Origin: Paracoccus sp. SCSIO 75233
GTDB lineage: Bacteria > Pseudomonadota > Alphaproteobacteria > Rhodobacterales > Rhodobacteraceae
Reading direction: 5' to 3'
DNA length: 64,000 bases
Assembly (NCBI RefSeq): GCF_027912675.1
Contig: NZ_CP115757.1
Location: forward strand, 2,419,501-2,483,500
Positions 57,263 to 64,000 of this stretch are shown in pieces (position 1 is the first letter of the stretch; the number at the start of each line of letters is the position of its first letter). The notes under the pieces were generated by a model, which had not been told where the DNA came from, searched no databases, and saw nothing but the letters and a program-made list of their open reading frames with translations. A program made the position numbers and the translations under genes.

Positions 57263-58567
57263 ATGCAAGTAACGATCTTGCACAAAAACGTGAACCGCTG
57301 CCCGGGGATAGTTGCCTTGCCAAACCGACTAAACGCAATTGCTCAACGCGTTCTTTCCGAGAAGCGCGTCTATTTGAAATCCGATACCGACGCCCGCGTC
57401 ATCCGCCTCGCCCCGCTAACCCAACTGGGGCTCATCGCCGGTTCTGCGATCCTTGTGGGCTGGGCCGTCGTATCCGGTGCCCTGCTGGCCTATGACCGCA
57501 TCGGCGGAAGCTCGGGCGAACAGGCGGCGCAGGCCCAGTCGGTTTACGAATCGCGCCTTGCCGTGCTGGCGGAAGAGCGTGACATCCGCGCGACCGAGGC
57601 CCGGAATGCGCAGGACAGGTTCTCCGCCGCTCTGGACGAGGTGGCGAAATATCAGGCGGAGCTGCTTGCGACGCAGAAGGAAAATCAGGAGCTTCAAGCC
57701 GGTCTGGAAGCCGTTCAGGCCAAGCTGGGCGCGGCCATCGCGGAACGACCGGATACGTCCCACGCGGCGAGTGCGGAAACCGATCTGGCCCTGACCGCGC
57801 TGAACGACCAGCTTCGTTCAACCGCCGAAGCCCGTGACGCGGCAGCGGAAGCCGCACGAATCGCCCGCGCAGAAGCCGCCGCTGCCAAGACCGAGCAGGA
57901 GCAGCTTATCGCCCGCAATGACGAATTGTTCGGGCAGATTGAGGATGCGGTTTCGGCGTCTGTCGTGCCGTTCCAGGAGATGTTCGACAATATCGGCCTC
58001 GATACGGACGCGCTGCTCGCGTCAATCGATGAAGGCTATGCCGGACAGGGTGGCCCGCTGACGGAAGCAACCGTCTCGACCAGCGGCAATGCCGCGATCA
58101 ATGAAAGCGAGGCCCGCGCAGGCGACATCATTGTCAGCCTCGATCAGGTCAACCGCTACCGAATCGCAGCGAACAAGCTGCCGCTGGATATGCCCGTGAA
58201 GTCGGCCTTCCGCCTGACCTCTGGTTTCGGTCCCCGCTGGGGCCGCATGCATAAAGGGCTGGACATGGCCGGCCCGACGGGGACGCCGGTGCTGGCACCG
58301 GGTGACGGTGTTGTGACATTTGCCGGCCGTCAGAACGGCTATGGCAATATTATCAAGATAGAGCATGCACTTGGAACCGAGACCCGCTACGCGCATCTGT
58401 CAAAGATCCGGGTAAAGGTCGGTCAGAAGGTATCGCGCGGCGCACAGATTGGTGATATGGGAAATACCGGACGGTCTACCGGCCCGCATCTTCATTACGA
58501 AGTCCGGGTTGACGGCAAGGCTGTTAATCCTATGAGCTTCATCAAGGCGGCACAGAATGTTTTCTAA
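57263..58567 (+). CDS. M23 family peptidase with coiled coil, cell envelope
   Basis: A 434-residue protein: a short cytoplasmic N-terminus, a transmembrane helix at about 53-75 (LTQLGLIAGSAILVGWAVVSGAL), a coiled coil (about 85-235, EERDIRATEARNAQDRF...), and a C-terminal M23 LytM-type domain. Metal motifs HKGLDMAG (H..D) near 330 and GPHLHYEVRV (HxH) near 409 are complete, so it should cleave peptidoglycan cross-links. A TTG at 57317 (MPNRLNAIAQRVL) is a credible shorter start. The 3' end overlaps the bactofilin gene by 11 nt. Confidence 0.85.
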   Translation: MQVTILHKNVNRCPGIVALPNRLNAIAQRVLSEKRVYLKSDTDARVIRLAPLTQLGLIAGSAILVGWAVVSGALLAYDRIGGSSGEQAAQAQSVYESRLAVLAEERDIRATEARNAQDRFSAALDEVAKYQAELLATQKENQELQAGLEAVQAKLGAAIAERPDTSHAASAETDLALTALNDQLRSTAEARDAAAEAARIARAEAAAAKTEQEQLIARNDELFGQIEDAVSASVVPFQEMFDNIGLDTDALLASIDEGYAGQGGPLTEATVSTSGNAAINESEARAGDIIVSLDQVNRYRIAANKLPLDMPVKSAFRLTSGFGPRWGRMHKGLDMAGPTGTPVLAPGDGVVTFAGRQNGYGNIIKIEHALGTETRYAHLSKIRVKVGQKVSRGAQIGDMGNTGRSTGPHLHYEVRVDGKAVNPMSFIKAAQNVF

Positions 58568-59066
58568 ATCTCGTGTGACCGAAACCACGAATCGCACCCA
58601 GCCCCCGGCCACCGAACCGGAAAAACCCAAGACCGAAGCCGCGCCAGAGCAGGCATCGGCCACGGCACCTGCCCCGGCGGCACCGCGCAACCGCGCCACC
58701 CCGTCGATCCTGTCGTCGGACCTGACCATCAAGGGCGATCTTCAGACCGCCGGTGACATTCAGGTCGAAGGCCAGATCGAGGGCGATATCCGCGCCCATC
58801 ACCTGACCATCGGCGATTCGGCCACCGTTCGCGGCGAGGTTCTGGCGGACGAGGTTGTCGTGAACGGCCGCGTCATCGGTCGTCTGCGCGGCCTGAAAGT
58901 GCGCCTGTCGTCGACCGCTCGCGTCGAGGGCGACATTATCCACAAGACAATCGCCATCGAATCGGGCGCTCATTTCGAAGGTTCGGTCCAGCGTCAGGAC
59001 GATCCGCTCTCGCAGGGCGGCACGAAAAAGCTGGCACCCCCGGCGGCAGGCGCGAGCGAAAGCTGA
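58557..59066 (+). CDS. Bactofilin family protein
   Basis: A 169-residue cytoskeletal polymer protein. A disordered Pro/Ala/Glu-rich N-terminus (1-50) is followed by the beta-helical bactofilin core (about 52-145), which repeats the pattern DLTIKGDLQTAGDIQVEGQIEGDI and AHHLTIGDSATVRGEV. Overlap by 11 nt with an M23 peptidase gene is the well-known arrangement in which bactofilin positions peptidoglycan remodelling, as in stalk and shape control. Confidence 0.92.
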   Translation: MFSKSRVTETTNRTQPPATEPEKPKTEAAPEQASATAPAPAAPRNRATPSILSSDLTIKGDLQTAGDIQVEGQIEGDIRAHHLTIGDSATVRGEVLADEVVVNGRVIGRLRGLKVRLSSTARVEGDIIHKTIAIESGAHFEGSVQRQDDPLSQGGTKKLAPPAAGASES

Positions 59067-59097
59067 TATTCGGACAGTGATCTTTGCTGATACGAAG

Positions 59098-59122
59098 AAG
59101 GGGGCTGATCGCCCCCTTTTTT
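59098..59122 (+). terminator. Rho-independent terminator of the M23-bactofilin operon
   Basis: AAGGGGGC (59098-59105) pairs with GCCCCCTT (59111-59118) around TGATC, followed by TTTT. It lies 31 nt past the bactofilin stop. Confidence 0.9.
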
Positions 59123-59144
59123 GCTGTCTGAGGTACGCGGCGCC

Positions 59145-59957
59145 TCAGATATCGGCGGGCGCCTCAGGCATGATCTGCCGATACATGTGCCAGCTTGCAT
59201 GCCCCAGAACCGGCAGCGCCACAAACAGCCCCAGAAACCACGGCAGGATGCCCAGAAACAGGATCGCTGCAATCACGATGCCCCATGTGGCGAGCACCAG
59301 CGGGCTGGTCAGAACCGCCCTGACGGAAGTGATAATCGCCGTGATGAAGTCGATCTCCCTGTCCAGCAGCAGCGGCAAACCGACCACAGTAAAACTGAAC
59401 AGAACCGCAGCGAAGCCCGCGCCGATCAGTGTCCCGAAGATCAGCATGGTCAGGCCCCGGCCCTGAAACAGCAACTCGGGCGATGACGTGATATTGGTCA
59501 GCGACGACACGCCCATGAATAAGGCGAATGTCGTATGGGCAACAAACACCCAGAACATGAACATGAGCAGGATCACCATCGCCATTGACGGCAGTTGCCG
59601 GTCCTTCTGGGCGAATACCGTACCGAGCACCTCGCGCCAGATCAGCGGCTCCTGCTCCTCCAGCCGGCGCGACACCTCGAACAGCCCGACAGCGGCGAAG
59701 GGCGCGATCAGCGGGAAGCCGACAATGAACGGCATCAGCCACCATTCCTGCCCCGATGCCGCCGCGACGAGGGCGAGAACCAGCCCGCCCAGCACATAGA
59801 ATGCCGAGAAAAACAAACCGTATCCCGGCGCTTTCAGGAAATCTCGCCAACCGGCGCGAAGGCTTTTGCCGATGGCGTCGAAACCGATCTCAACAGGCTC
59901 CGGGATTTCGTCCGGCCCGTCATGCAATATTTCAAGATCTTGTTGGCTTTCGTTCAT
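59145..59957 (-). CDS. DUF2189 membrane protein
   Basis: A 270-residue inner-membrane protein with about six transmembrane segments (for example GLFFSAFYVLGGLVLALVAAA near 48-68 and WGIVIAAILFLGILPWFLGLFVALPVLG near 225-252) after an acidic N-terminus. It matches the DUF2189 family, predicted integral membrane proteins of unknown role. ATG at 59957 with a GGGGGGAGAA site. Reads towards the bactofilin terminator. Confidence 0.85.
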   Translation of the reverse strand: MNESQQDLEILHDGPDEIPEPVEIGFDAIGKSLRAGWRDFLKAPGYGLFFSAFYVLGGLVLALVAAASGQEWWLMPFIVGFPLIAPFAAVGLFEVSRRLEEQEPLIWREVLGTVFAQKDRQLPSMAMVILLMFMFWVFVAHTTFALFMGVSSLTNITSSPELLFQGRGLTMLIFGTLIGAGFAAVLFSFTVVGLPLLLDREIDFITAIITSVRAVLTSPLVLATWGIVIAAILFLGILPWFLGLFVALPVLGHASWHMYRQIMPEAPADI

Positions 59958-59990
59958 GGCGTATTCTCCCCCCCTTACGCCCATGCACCG

Positions 59991-60494
59991 TCATCCGCCG
60001 CCGGGACGCAATCTTTCCTTCAGCGCATCGTTAACGGCAGGCGTGACAAAGCTGGACACATCCCCGCCAAGACGGGCGATTTCCTTGACCAGTTTCGAAG
60101 CAATCGACTGGCGTTCGGCATCGGCCATCAGGAAAACCGTCTCGATACTGTCATCCAGCACACGGTTCATGCCGACCATCTGAAACTCATATTCAAAATC
60201 CGCCACGGCCCGCAGCCCGCGGATAATGACGCTGGCGCCCACATCGCGCGCGCAGTCGATCAGCAGGTTCTCGAACGGGTGAACGACGATTTCGCCGCCT
60301 GTGATCTTTGTAATCGCGGCGCATTCGTGTTCGACCATTTCGACGCGCTCTTCCAGATTGAACAAGGGCCCCTTGTCACGATTGATCGCCACCCCGATCA
60401 CCAGCCGGTCGACCAGCGCCATTGCCCGTTCGATGATGTCGACATGACCCAGCGTAATCGGATCGAATGTGCCGGGATAGAGCCCAGTGCGCAT
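59991..60494 (-). CDS. coaD: Phosphopantetheine adenylyltransferase
   Basis: A 167-residue enzyme of coenzyme A synthesis: 4'-phosphopantetheine + ATP to dephospho-CoA. The nucleotidyltransferase motif YPGTFDPITLGHVDI is at residues 6-20 (TxGH), and RGLRAVADFEYEFQM near 95-109 is the second conserved segment. It starts a transcript with the DUF2189 gene. Confidence 0.95.
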   Translation of the reverse strand: MRTGLYPGTFDPITLGHVDIIERAMALVDRLVIGVAINRDKGPLFNLEERVEMVEHECAAITKITGGEIVVHPFENLLIDCARDVGASVIIRGLRAVADFEYEFQMVGMNRVLDDSIETVFLMADAERQSIASKLVKEIARLGGDVSSFVTPAVNDALKERLRPGGG

Positions 60495-60575
60495 GAAAAC
60501 TTCCTTCGGTTGATGATAGCTTAGACGCCCCGGCCGCCAATTGTCGCAATTGCACCATGGCTGCGGCGTTTTGTC

Positions 60576-61016
60576 TCAGGTGCCCATGATCATGCCGGTA
60601 AGGGCGTCTTTCTCGTCCCCCAGTTCCTTGAGCCGGGCGGAAACCGCGTCGCCGATGGACACGATGCCGATCATCTTGCCGTCGTCATCGAGGACCGGCA
60701 GGTGACGGAAGCGACCTTCGGTCATGCGCTCCAGCACGGCCAGCGTGTCCTCCCCCGAGGAGCATGTCGATACTTTTCTGGTCATCAGCGAAGCGACCTT
60801 GCCCGACAGGATATCCGGCCCCTGCCGCCCCAGTTCCCGCACGATGTCGCGTTCGGACAGGATACCGACCGGGCGCGCGCCATCCTCGCTGACGACGACC
60901 GCGCCGATGCGCTTCTCCGCCAGCAGCTTCGAGGCATCCATCACCGTGGAGTCCGGCGTTATGGTCACGATGTTATCGCCCATGTCCTTCATGGAAAGTA
61001 TCTGACGTACCAACAT
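60576..61016 (-). CDS. Protein with a pair of CBS domains
   Basis: A 146-residue stand-alone CBS pair: first repeat ITPDSTVMDASKLLAEKRIGAVVVSEDGARPVGILSERD and second VASLMTRKVSTCSSGEDTLAVLERM, KMIGIVSIGDAV. CBS pairs bind adenosyl ligands and control other proteins; the partner is unknown. It lies alone between coaD and a LysR gene, both on its strand, with 81 and 50 nt gaps. Confidence 0.85.
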   Translation of the reverse strand: MLVRQILSMKDMGDNIVTITPDSTVMDASKLLAEKRIGAVVVSEDGARPVGILSERDIVRELGRQGPDILSGKVASLMTRKVSTCSSGEDTLAVLERMTEGRFRHLPVLDDDGKMIGIVSIGDAVSARLKELGDEKDALTGMIMGT

Positions 61017-61066
61017 GCTGTTCTCCGTTTCTGCGTTCTGCCAGTCTGTCGCAACCGCGCCGCAGG

Positions 61067-61987
61067 TCAAGTCCCGCCGGGCTGTGTGACCTCATTTTCC
61101 AGCCGCTTTACTTCCGCGCGCAAGCTATGTGCCAAAGCTTCGGCCAGCCGGTTGAGCCGTTCGGAGCGGCGGTCATCGGCATGTCGGATCAGCCAGAACG
61201 CACGGGTCAGCGAGAATTCACCGGCCAATAGCGGGACCACACCCGGGGTAAAGGGGATCGCGAAATCATGCACGATCCCGATCCCGGCACCGCCCCGGAT
61301 CGCCTGCATCTGGACGGAGACAGAGTTGGAGGTCAGGCGCGCCGGTTCCGCCCCCGTCCGCTCCAGCAGCGGGGCGAGATAGTCCAGTTCCTGATCGAAG
61401 ATCATGTCCGGGATATAACCGATCAGCCGCTTTCCCTTCAGATCATCGAGCGTGGCGACCTGACCGTCCCGCTCCAGATAGTCGCGATGCGCGGCGAGAT
61501 GCAGGTGATAATCGCATAGCCGCTGCACCACCAGACGCCCGCTTTCCGGCCTGCTGACGGCAACGGCGAAGTCAGCCTCCCGTTTCGACAGGTTGAACAC
61601 GCGCGGCAAGGCGACGATCTGGATTTCCAGCCCCGGATGCGCATCGCAAAGCTGTGCTGCGACCTGCGGCAGCAGATAATTCGCGCAGCCATCCGGCGCG
61701 CCGATCCTAAGCTGGCCGGTCAACTCCCCCGGCTGACCAAGGGAATCGCTCGCCCCCGCCAAGGCTTGTTCCGCCGCTTCCGCATGTGGCACCAGCCGCG
61801 CGCCTTCGGGTGTCAGCGCGTAACCCTGCGGCGATCTGAGGAACAGCGGATGCCCCAGGGACTGCTCCAGCCGCGCAATCCGCCGTCCGACCGTGGAAGG
61901 ATCCATCGCCAGCCGCCGCCCGGCACGCGAAAGGCCATCATCACGCGCAACCGCCAGAAACACCCGCAGATCGTCCCAGTCCAACAC
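61067..61987 (-). CDS. LysR family transcriptional regulator
   Basis: A 306-residue regulator with an N-terminal winged helix (LDWDDLRVFLAVARDDGLSRAGRRLAMDPSTVGRRI, about 2-37) and a substrate-binding domain (about 90-290). The GTG start at 61987 follows AAAGGGGG. It reads away from mmsA, so it probably regulates that gene; the shared 101-nt region contains ACTGCAGT as a candidate dyad. Confidence 0.85.
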   Translation of the reverse strand: MLDWDDLRVFLAVARDDGLSRAGRRLAMDPSTVGRRIARLEQSLGHPLFLRSPQGYALTPEGARLVPHAEAAEQALAGASDSLGQPGELTGQLRIGAPDGCANYLLPQVAAQLCDAHPGLEIQIVALPRVFNLSKREADFAVAVSRPESGRLVVQRLCDYHLHLAAHRDYLERDGQVATLDDLKGKRLIGYIPDMIFDQELDYLAPLLERTGAEPARLTSNSVSVQMQAIRGGAGIGIVHDFAIPFTPGVVPLLAGEFSLTRAFWLIRHADDRRSERLNRLAEALAHSLRAEVKRLENEVTQPGGT

Positions 61988-62088
61988 AGCCCCCTTTGCA
62001 TAACTGCAGTACCCTTTTGCCGAACTGTCGCTTCCGCGCCGCATTTTCGCAAGATACACTTGGGCCAAATTTCGGGAAGGAGCTTATC

Positions 62089-63588
62089 ATGAAACAGATC
62101 GGACACTGGATTGACGGCAAGGAGGTCGTGGGAACCTCGGGACGGACGGCGGATGTCTACAACCCCGCAACCGGCGAGGTTCAGGCACAGGTCGCGCTGG
62201 CCTCCAACGAGGAAATCAGCGCCGCAATCGCAAGCGCAGCGCAGGCGCAGATCAAATGGGCCGCGACCAACCCGCAGCGGCGCGCGCGCGTGATGATGAA
62301 GATGGTCGCCCTGCTGAACCGCGACATGGACAAGCTGGCAGAGGTGCTGTCCTCCGAACACGGCAAGACCTTCCCCGACGCAAAGGGCGATGTGCAGCGC
62401 GGGCTGGAAGTGATCGAATTCTGCATCGGTGCGCCGCATTTGCTGAAAGGTGAGTTCACCGATGGCGCAGGTCCGGGCATCGACATGTACTCCATGCGCC
62501 AACCGCTTGGTGTCGTGGCCGGTATCACGCCGTTCAACTTCCCCGCCATGATCCCGCTATGGAAAATGGGACCGGCGCTTGCAGCCGGGAACGCGATGAT
62601 CCTGAAACCGTCGGAGCGCGACCCCTCCGTCCCGCTGATGCTGGCGGCGCTGTTCAAGGAAGCCGGGCTGCCGGACGGCGTGCTGCAGGTCATCAACGGC
62701 GACAAGGGCGCGGTCGACGCGCTTCTGCAAAGCGAGACCGTTCAGGCCATCGGCTTCGTCGGATCGACCCCGATCGCGCAATATATCTATGAGGAAGCTG
62801 CCAAGACCGGCAAGCGCGCGCAGTGCTTCGGCGGGGCAAAGAACCACATGATCATCATGCCCGACGCCGATCTGGATCAGGCGGCGGATGCTCTGGTGGG
62901 TGCCGGTTACGGTGCTGCGGGCGAACGCTGCATGGCCATTTCCGTCGCCGTGCCGGTCGGAGAGAAAACCGCCGACGCGCTGATCGAAAAGCTGGTGCCC
63001 CGGATCGAGAAGCTGAAAGTCGGCCCCTATACGGCGGGCGACGATGTCGATTACGGCCCGGTCGTGACCAAGGCGGCAAAGGAGAATATTCAGCGCCTCG
63101 TCCAGACCGGCATCGATCAGGGGGCGGAACTGGTCGTCGATGGCCGCGATTTCAGCCTGCAGGGATATGAGGACGGCTTCTTCGTCGGCCCACATCTGTT
63201 CGACCGCGTGACCCCCGACATGGACATCTACAAGACCGAAATCTTCGGCCCGGTCCTGTCGACTGTCCGTGCTGGTTCCTATGAGGAAGCTATCGGGCTG
63301 GCGCTTGACCACGAATATGGCAACGGCACCGCGATCTATACCCGCGACGGCGACACCGCCCGCGACTTCGCCAGCCGCATCAATATCGGCATGGTCGGCA
63401 TCAACGTCCCGATCCCGGTGCCGCTGGCCTATCACACCTTCGGCGGCTGGAAGAAATCCGGCTTCGGTGACCTCAACCAGCACGGCCCGGACGCGTTCCG
63501 CTTCTACACACGGACCAAGACCGTCACCTCCCGCTGGCCCTCGGGCATCAAGGAAGGCGGCGAGTTCAACTTCAAGGCTATGGACTGA
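62089..63588 (+). CDS. mmsA: Methylmalonate-semialdehyde dehydrogenase (acylating)
   Basis: A 499-residue aldehyde dehydrogenase: methylmalonate semialdehyde + NAD + CoA to propionyl-CoA + CO2 + NADH, in valine breakdown. Catalytic Cys lies in YGAAGERCMAISVAV near residue 285. The N-terminal WIDGKEVVGTSGR and TPFNFPAMIPLWKMGPALAAGN patterns are those of MmsA. It lacks the usual general-base Glu next to the cofactor, as in the CoA-dependent type. Strong GGAAGGAG site. With the acyl-CoA dehydrogenase downstream it begins a valine catabolism cluster. Confidence 0.93.
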   Translation: MKQIGHWIDGKEVVGTSGRTADVYNPATGEVQAQVALASNEEISAAIASAAQAQIKWAATNPQRRARVMMKMVALLNRDMDKLAEVLSSEHGKTFPDAKGDVQRGLEVIEFCIGAPHLLKGEFTDGAGPGIDMYSMRQPLGVVAGITPFNFPAMIPLWKMGPALAAGNAMILKPSERDPSVPLMLAALFKEAGLPDGVLQVINGDKGAVDALLQSETVQAIGFVGSTPIAQYIYEEAAKTGKRAQCFGGAKNHMIIMPDADLDQAADALVGAGYGAAGERCMAISVAVPVGEKTADALIEKLVPRIEKLKVGPYTAGDDVDYGPVVTKAAKENIQRLVQTGIDQGAELVVDGRDFSLQGYEDGFFVGPHLFDRVTPDMDIYKTEIFGPVLSTVRAGSYEEAIGLALDHEYGNGTAIYTRDGDTARDFASRINIGMVGINVPIPVPLAYHTFGGWKKSGFGDLNQHGPDAFRFYTRTKTVTSRWPSGIKEGGEFNFKAMD

Positions 63589-63593
63589 TGTTG

Positions 63594-63621
63594 AAAGGGG
63601 CGCTTCGAGCGCCCCTTTTTT
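63594..63621 (+). terminator. Rho-independent terminator of mmsA
   Basis: AAAGGGGCGCT (63594-63604) pairs with AGCGCCCCTTT (63608-63618), then TTT. It lies 5 nt past the mmsA stop, so the acyl-CoA dehydrogenase gene 148 nt on must have a separate promoter or rely on readthrough. Confidence 0.9.
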
Positions 63622-63768
63622 CCATGCTTGTCAGGCCGAATTCGTCACATATTTCTGCGGCAATCGGTCAAATCACAAGGAACACCGGCGGAACGACCTT
63701 GATCGGGGGCGATATTTGCTCACAATAGAACATACGTTCAATTATCTGCCAATGAGGGAGGAGGCGGT

Positions 63769-64000
63769 ATGGACTTCGCACTGAGCGAGGAGCAGCAAGC
63801 GATTTTCGACATGGCGCGCGACTTCGGCGCGGAACATATCGGCCCCCATGCAGAGCAATGGGAAACCGACGGCACCATCCCCCGCGAGCTTTGGGCGAAG
63901 GTCGGTGAGCTGGGCCTCGGCGGCATCTTCGTGTCGGAGGAATATGGCGGGTCTGGCCTCTCCCGGCTGGACGGAACGCTGATTTTCGAGGCGCTCGCGA
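63769..64000 (+). CDS. Acyl-CoA dehydrogenase, N-terminal part
   Basis: The first 77 residues are visible, MDFALSEEQQAIFDMARDFGAEHI..., then GTIPRELWAKVGELGLGGIFVSEEYGGSGLSRLDG, typical of the N-terminal helical domain of acyl-CoA dehydrogenases. Located after mmsA, so an isobutyryl-CoA dehydrogenase of valine degradation is likely (inference). Two GGAGG sites overlap in GGGAGGAGGCGGT before the ATG. The stop lies beyond the window. Confidence 0.85.
   Translation, partial: MDFALSEEQQAIFDMARDFGAEHIGPHAEQWETDGTIPRELWAKVGELGLGGIFVSEEYGGSGLSRLDGTLIFEALA

Overview
This window looks like an ordinary chromosomal stretch of a GC-rich alphaproteobacterium of the Rhodobacteraceae/Paracoccaceae type, Paracoccus-like in style although the genus is not proven. 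The strongest clue is a circularly permuted, two-piece tmRNA gene that encodes the tag ANDNRAPVALAA, close to what is known for that group. Gene neighbourhoods typical of the family agree: small heat shock protein followed by DUF1150, purB next to a stand-alone fliG, DUF4169 followed by a ribbon-helix-helix gene, a sat-cysC fusion, and an M23 peptidase overlapping a bactofilin gene. No rRNA, tRNA, insertion sequence, integrase, prophage or CRISPR array is visible.

Layout, left to right. 1-10 kb: the cut-off end of an Suv3-like RNA helicase, a TPR lipoprotein-like gene, an SCP2 protein, a lysophospholipase-type hydrolase, oligoendopeptidase F, a GNAT acetyltransferase, an M19 dipeptidase, a Nudix-purK-purE operon, and a small heat shock gene with DUF1150. 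10-19 kb: two glycosyltransferases, a fused ATP sulfurylase/APS kinase, a conserved unknown protein, thioredoxin reductase with a divergent Lrp regulator, then pgeF-midA-lgt. 19-32 kb: ubiK, a pseudouridine synthase, rpoH, a membrane protein resembling a dead M48 protease, a SPOR protein, the nucleoside salvage operon cdd-deoA-deoB-add-upp, malic enzyme and propionyl-CoA synthetase. 32-44 kb: mgtE, a histidinol-phosphatase-type enzyme, an XRE regulator, a Bax-inhibitor membrane protein, guaB, a FadL-type porin, a P-loop ATPase coupled to metA, ppk2 and an orphan polyamine-type binding protein. 44-64 kb: tmRNA, a chromate transporter, sspB, fumC, a LysE exporter, purB, fliG-like, dnaB, pyrC-pyrE, gapA, M23-bactofilin, coaD, a CBS protein, and the start of a valine catabolism cluster (LysR, mmsA, acyl-CoA dehydrogenase).

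Several groups act together. purE/purK, purB and guaB belong to purine synthesis, and pyrC/pyrE to pyrimidine synthesis, beside a complete nucleoside salvage operon. tmRNA and SspB, 1.4 kb apart, both serve ribosome rescue and delivery of tagged proteins to ClpXP. rpoH and the small heat shock pair belong to the heat shock response. mmsA makes propionyl-CoA and PrpE makes propionyl-CoA from propionate; prpE carries a perfect FNR-type box.

Signals not explained by genes: (1) a three-copy intergenic element of about 160 bp (one copy internally deleted to 79 bp) with two conserved hairpins whose arms covary between copies; (2) four direct repeats of GTGTAC/GTGCAC spaced exactly 11 bp apart between converging genes; (3) a leader hairpin before the Bax-inhibitor gene; (4) a perfect DnaA box upstream of dnaB. 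The repeat family and the 11-bp array are the best candidates for something undescribed. The genes themselves are mostly conserved housekeeping functions.
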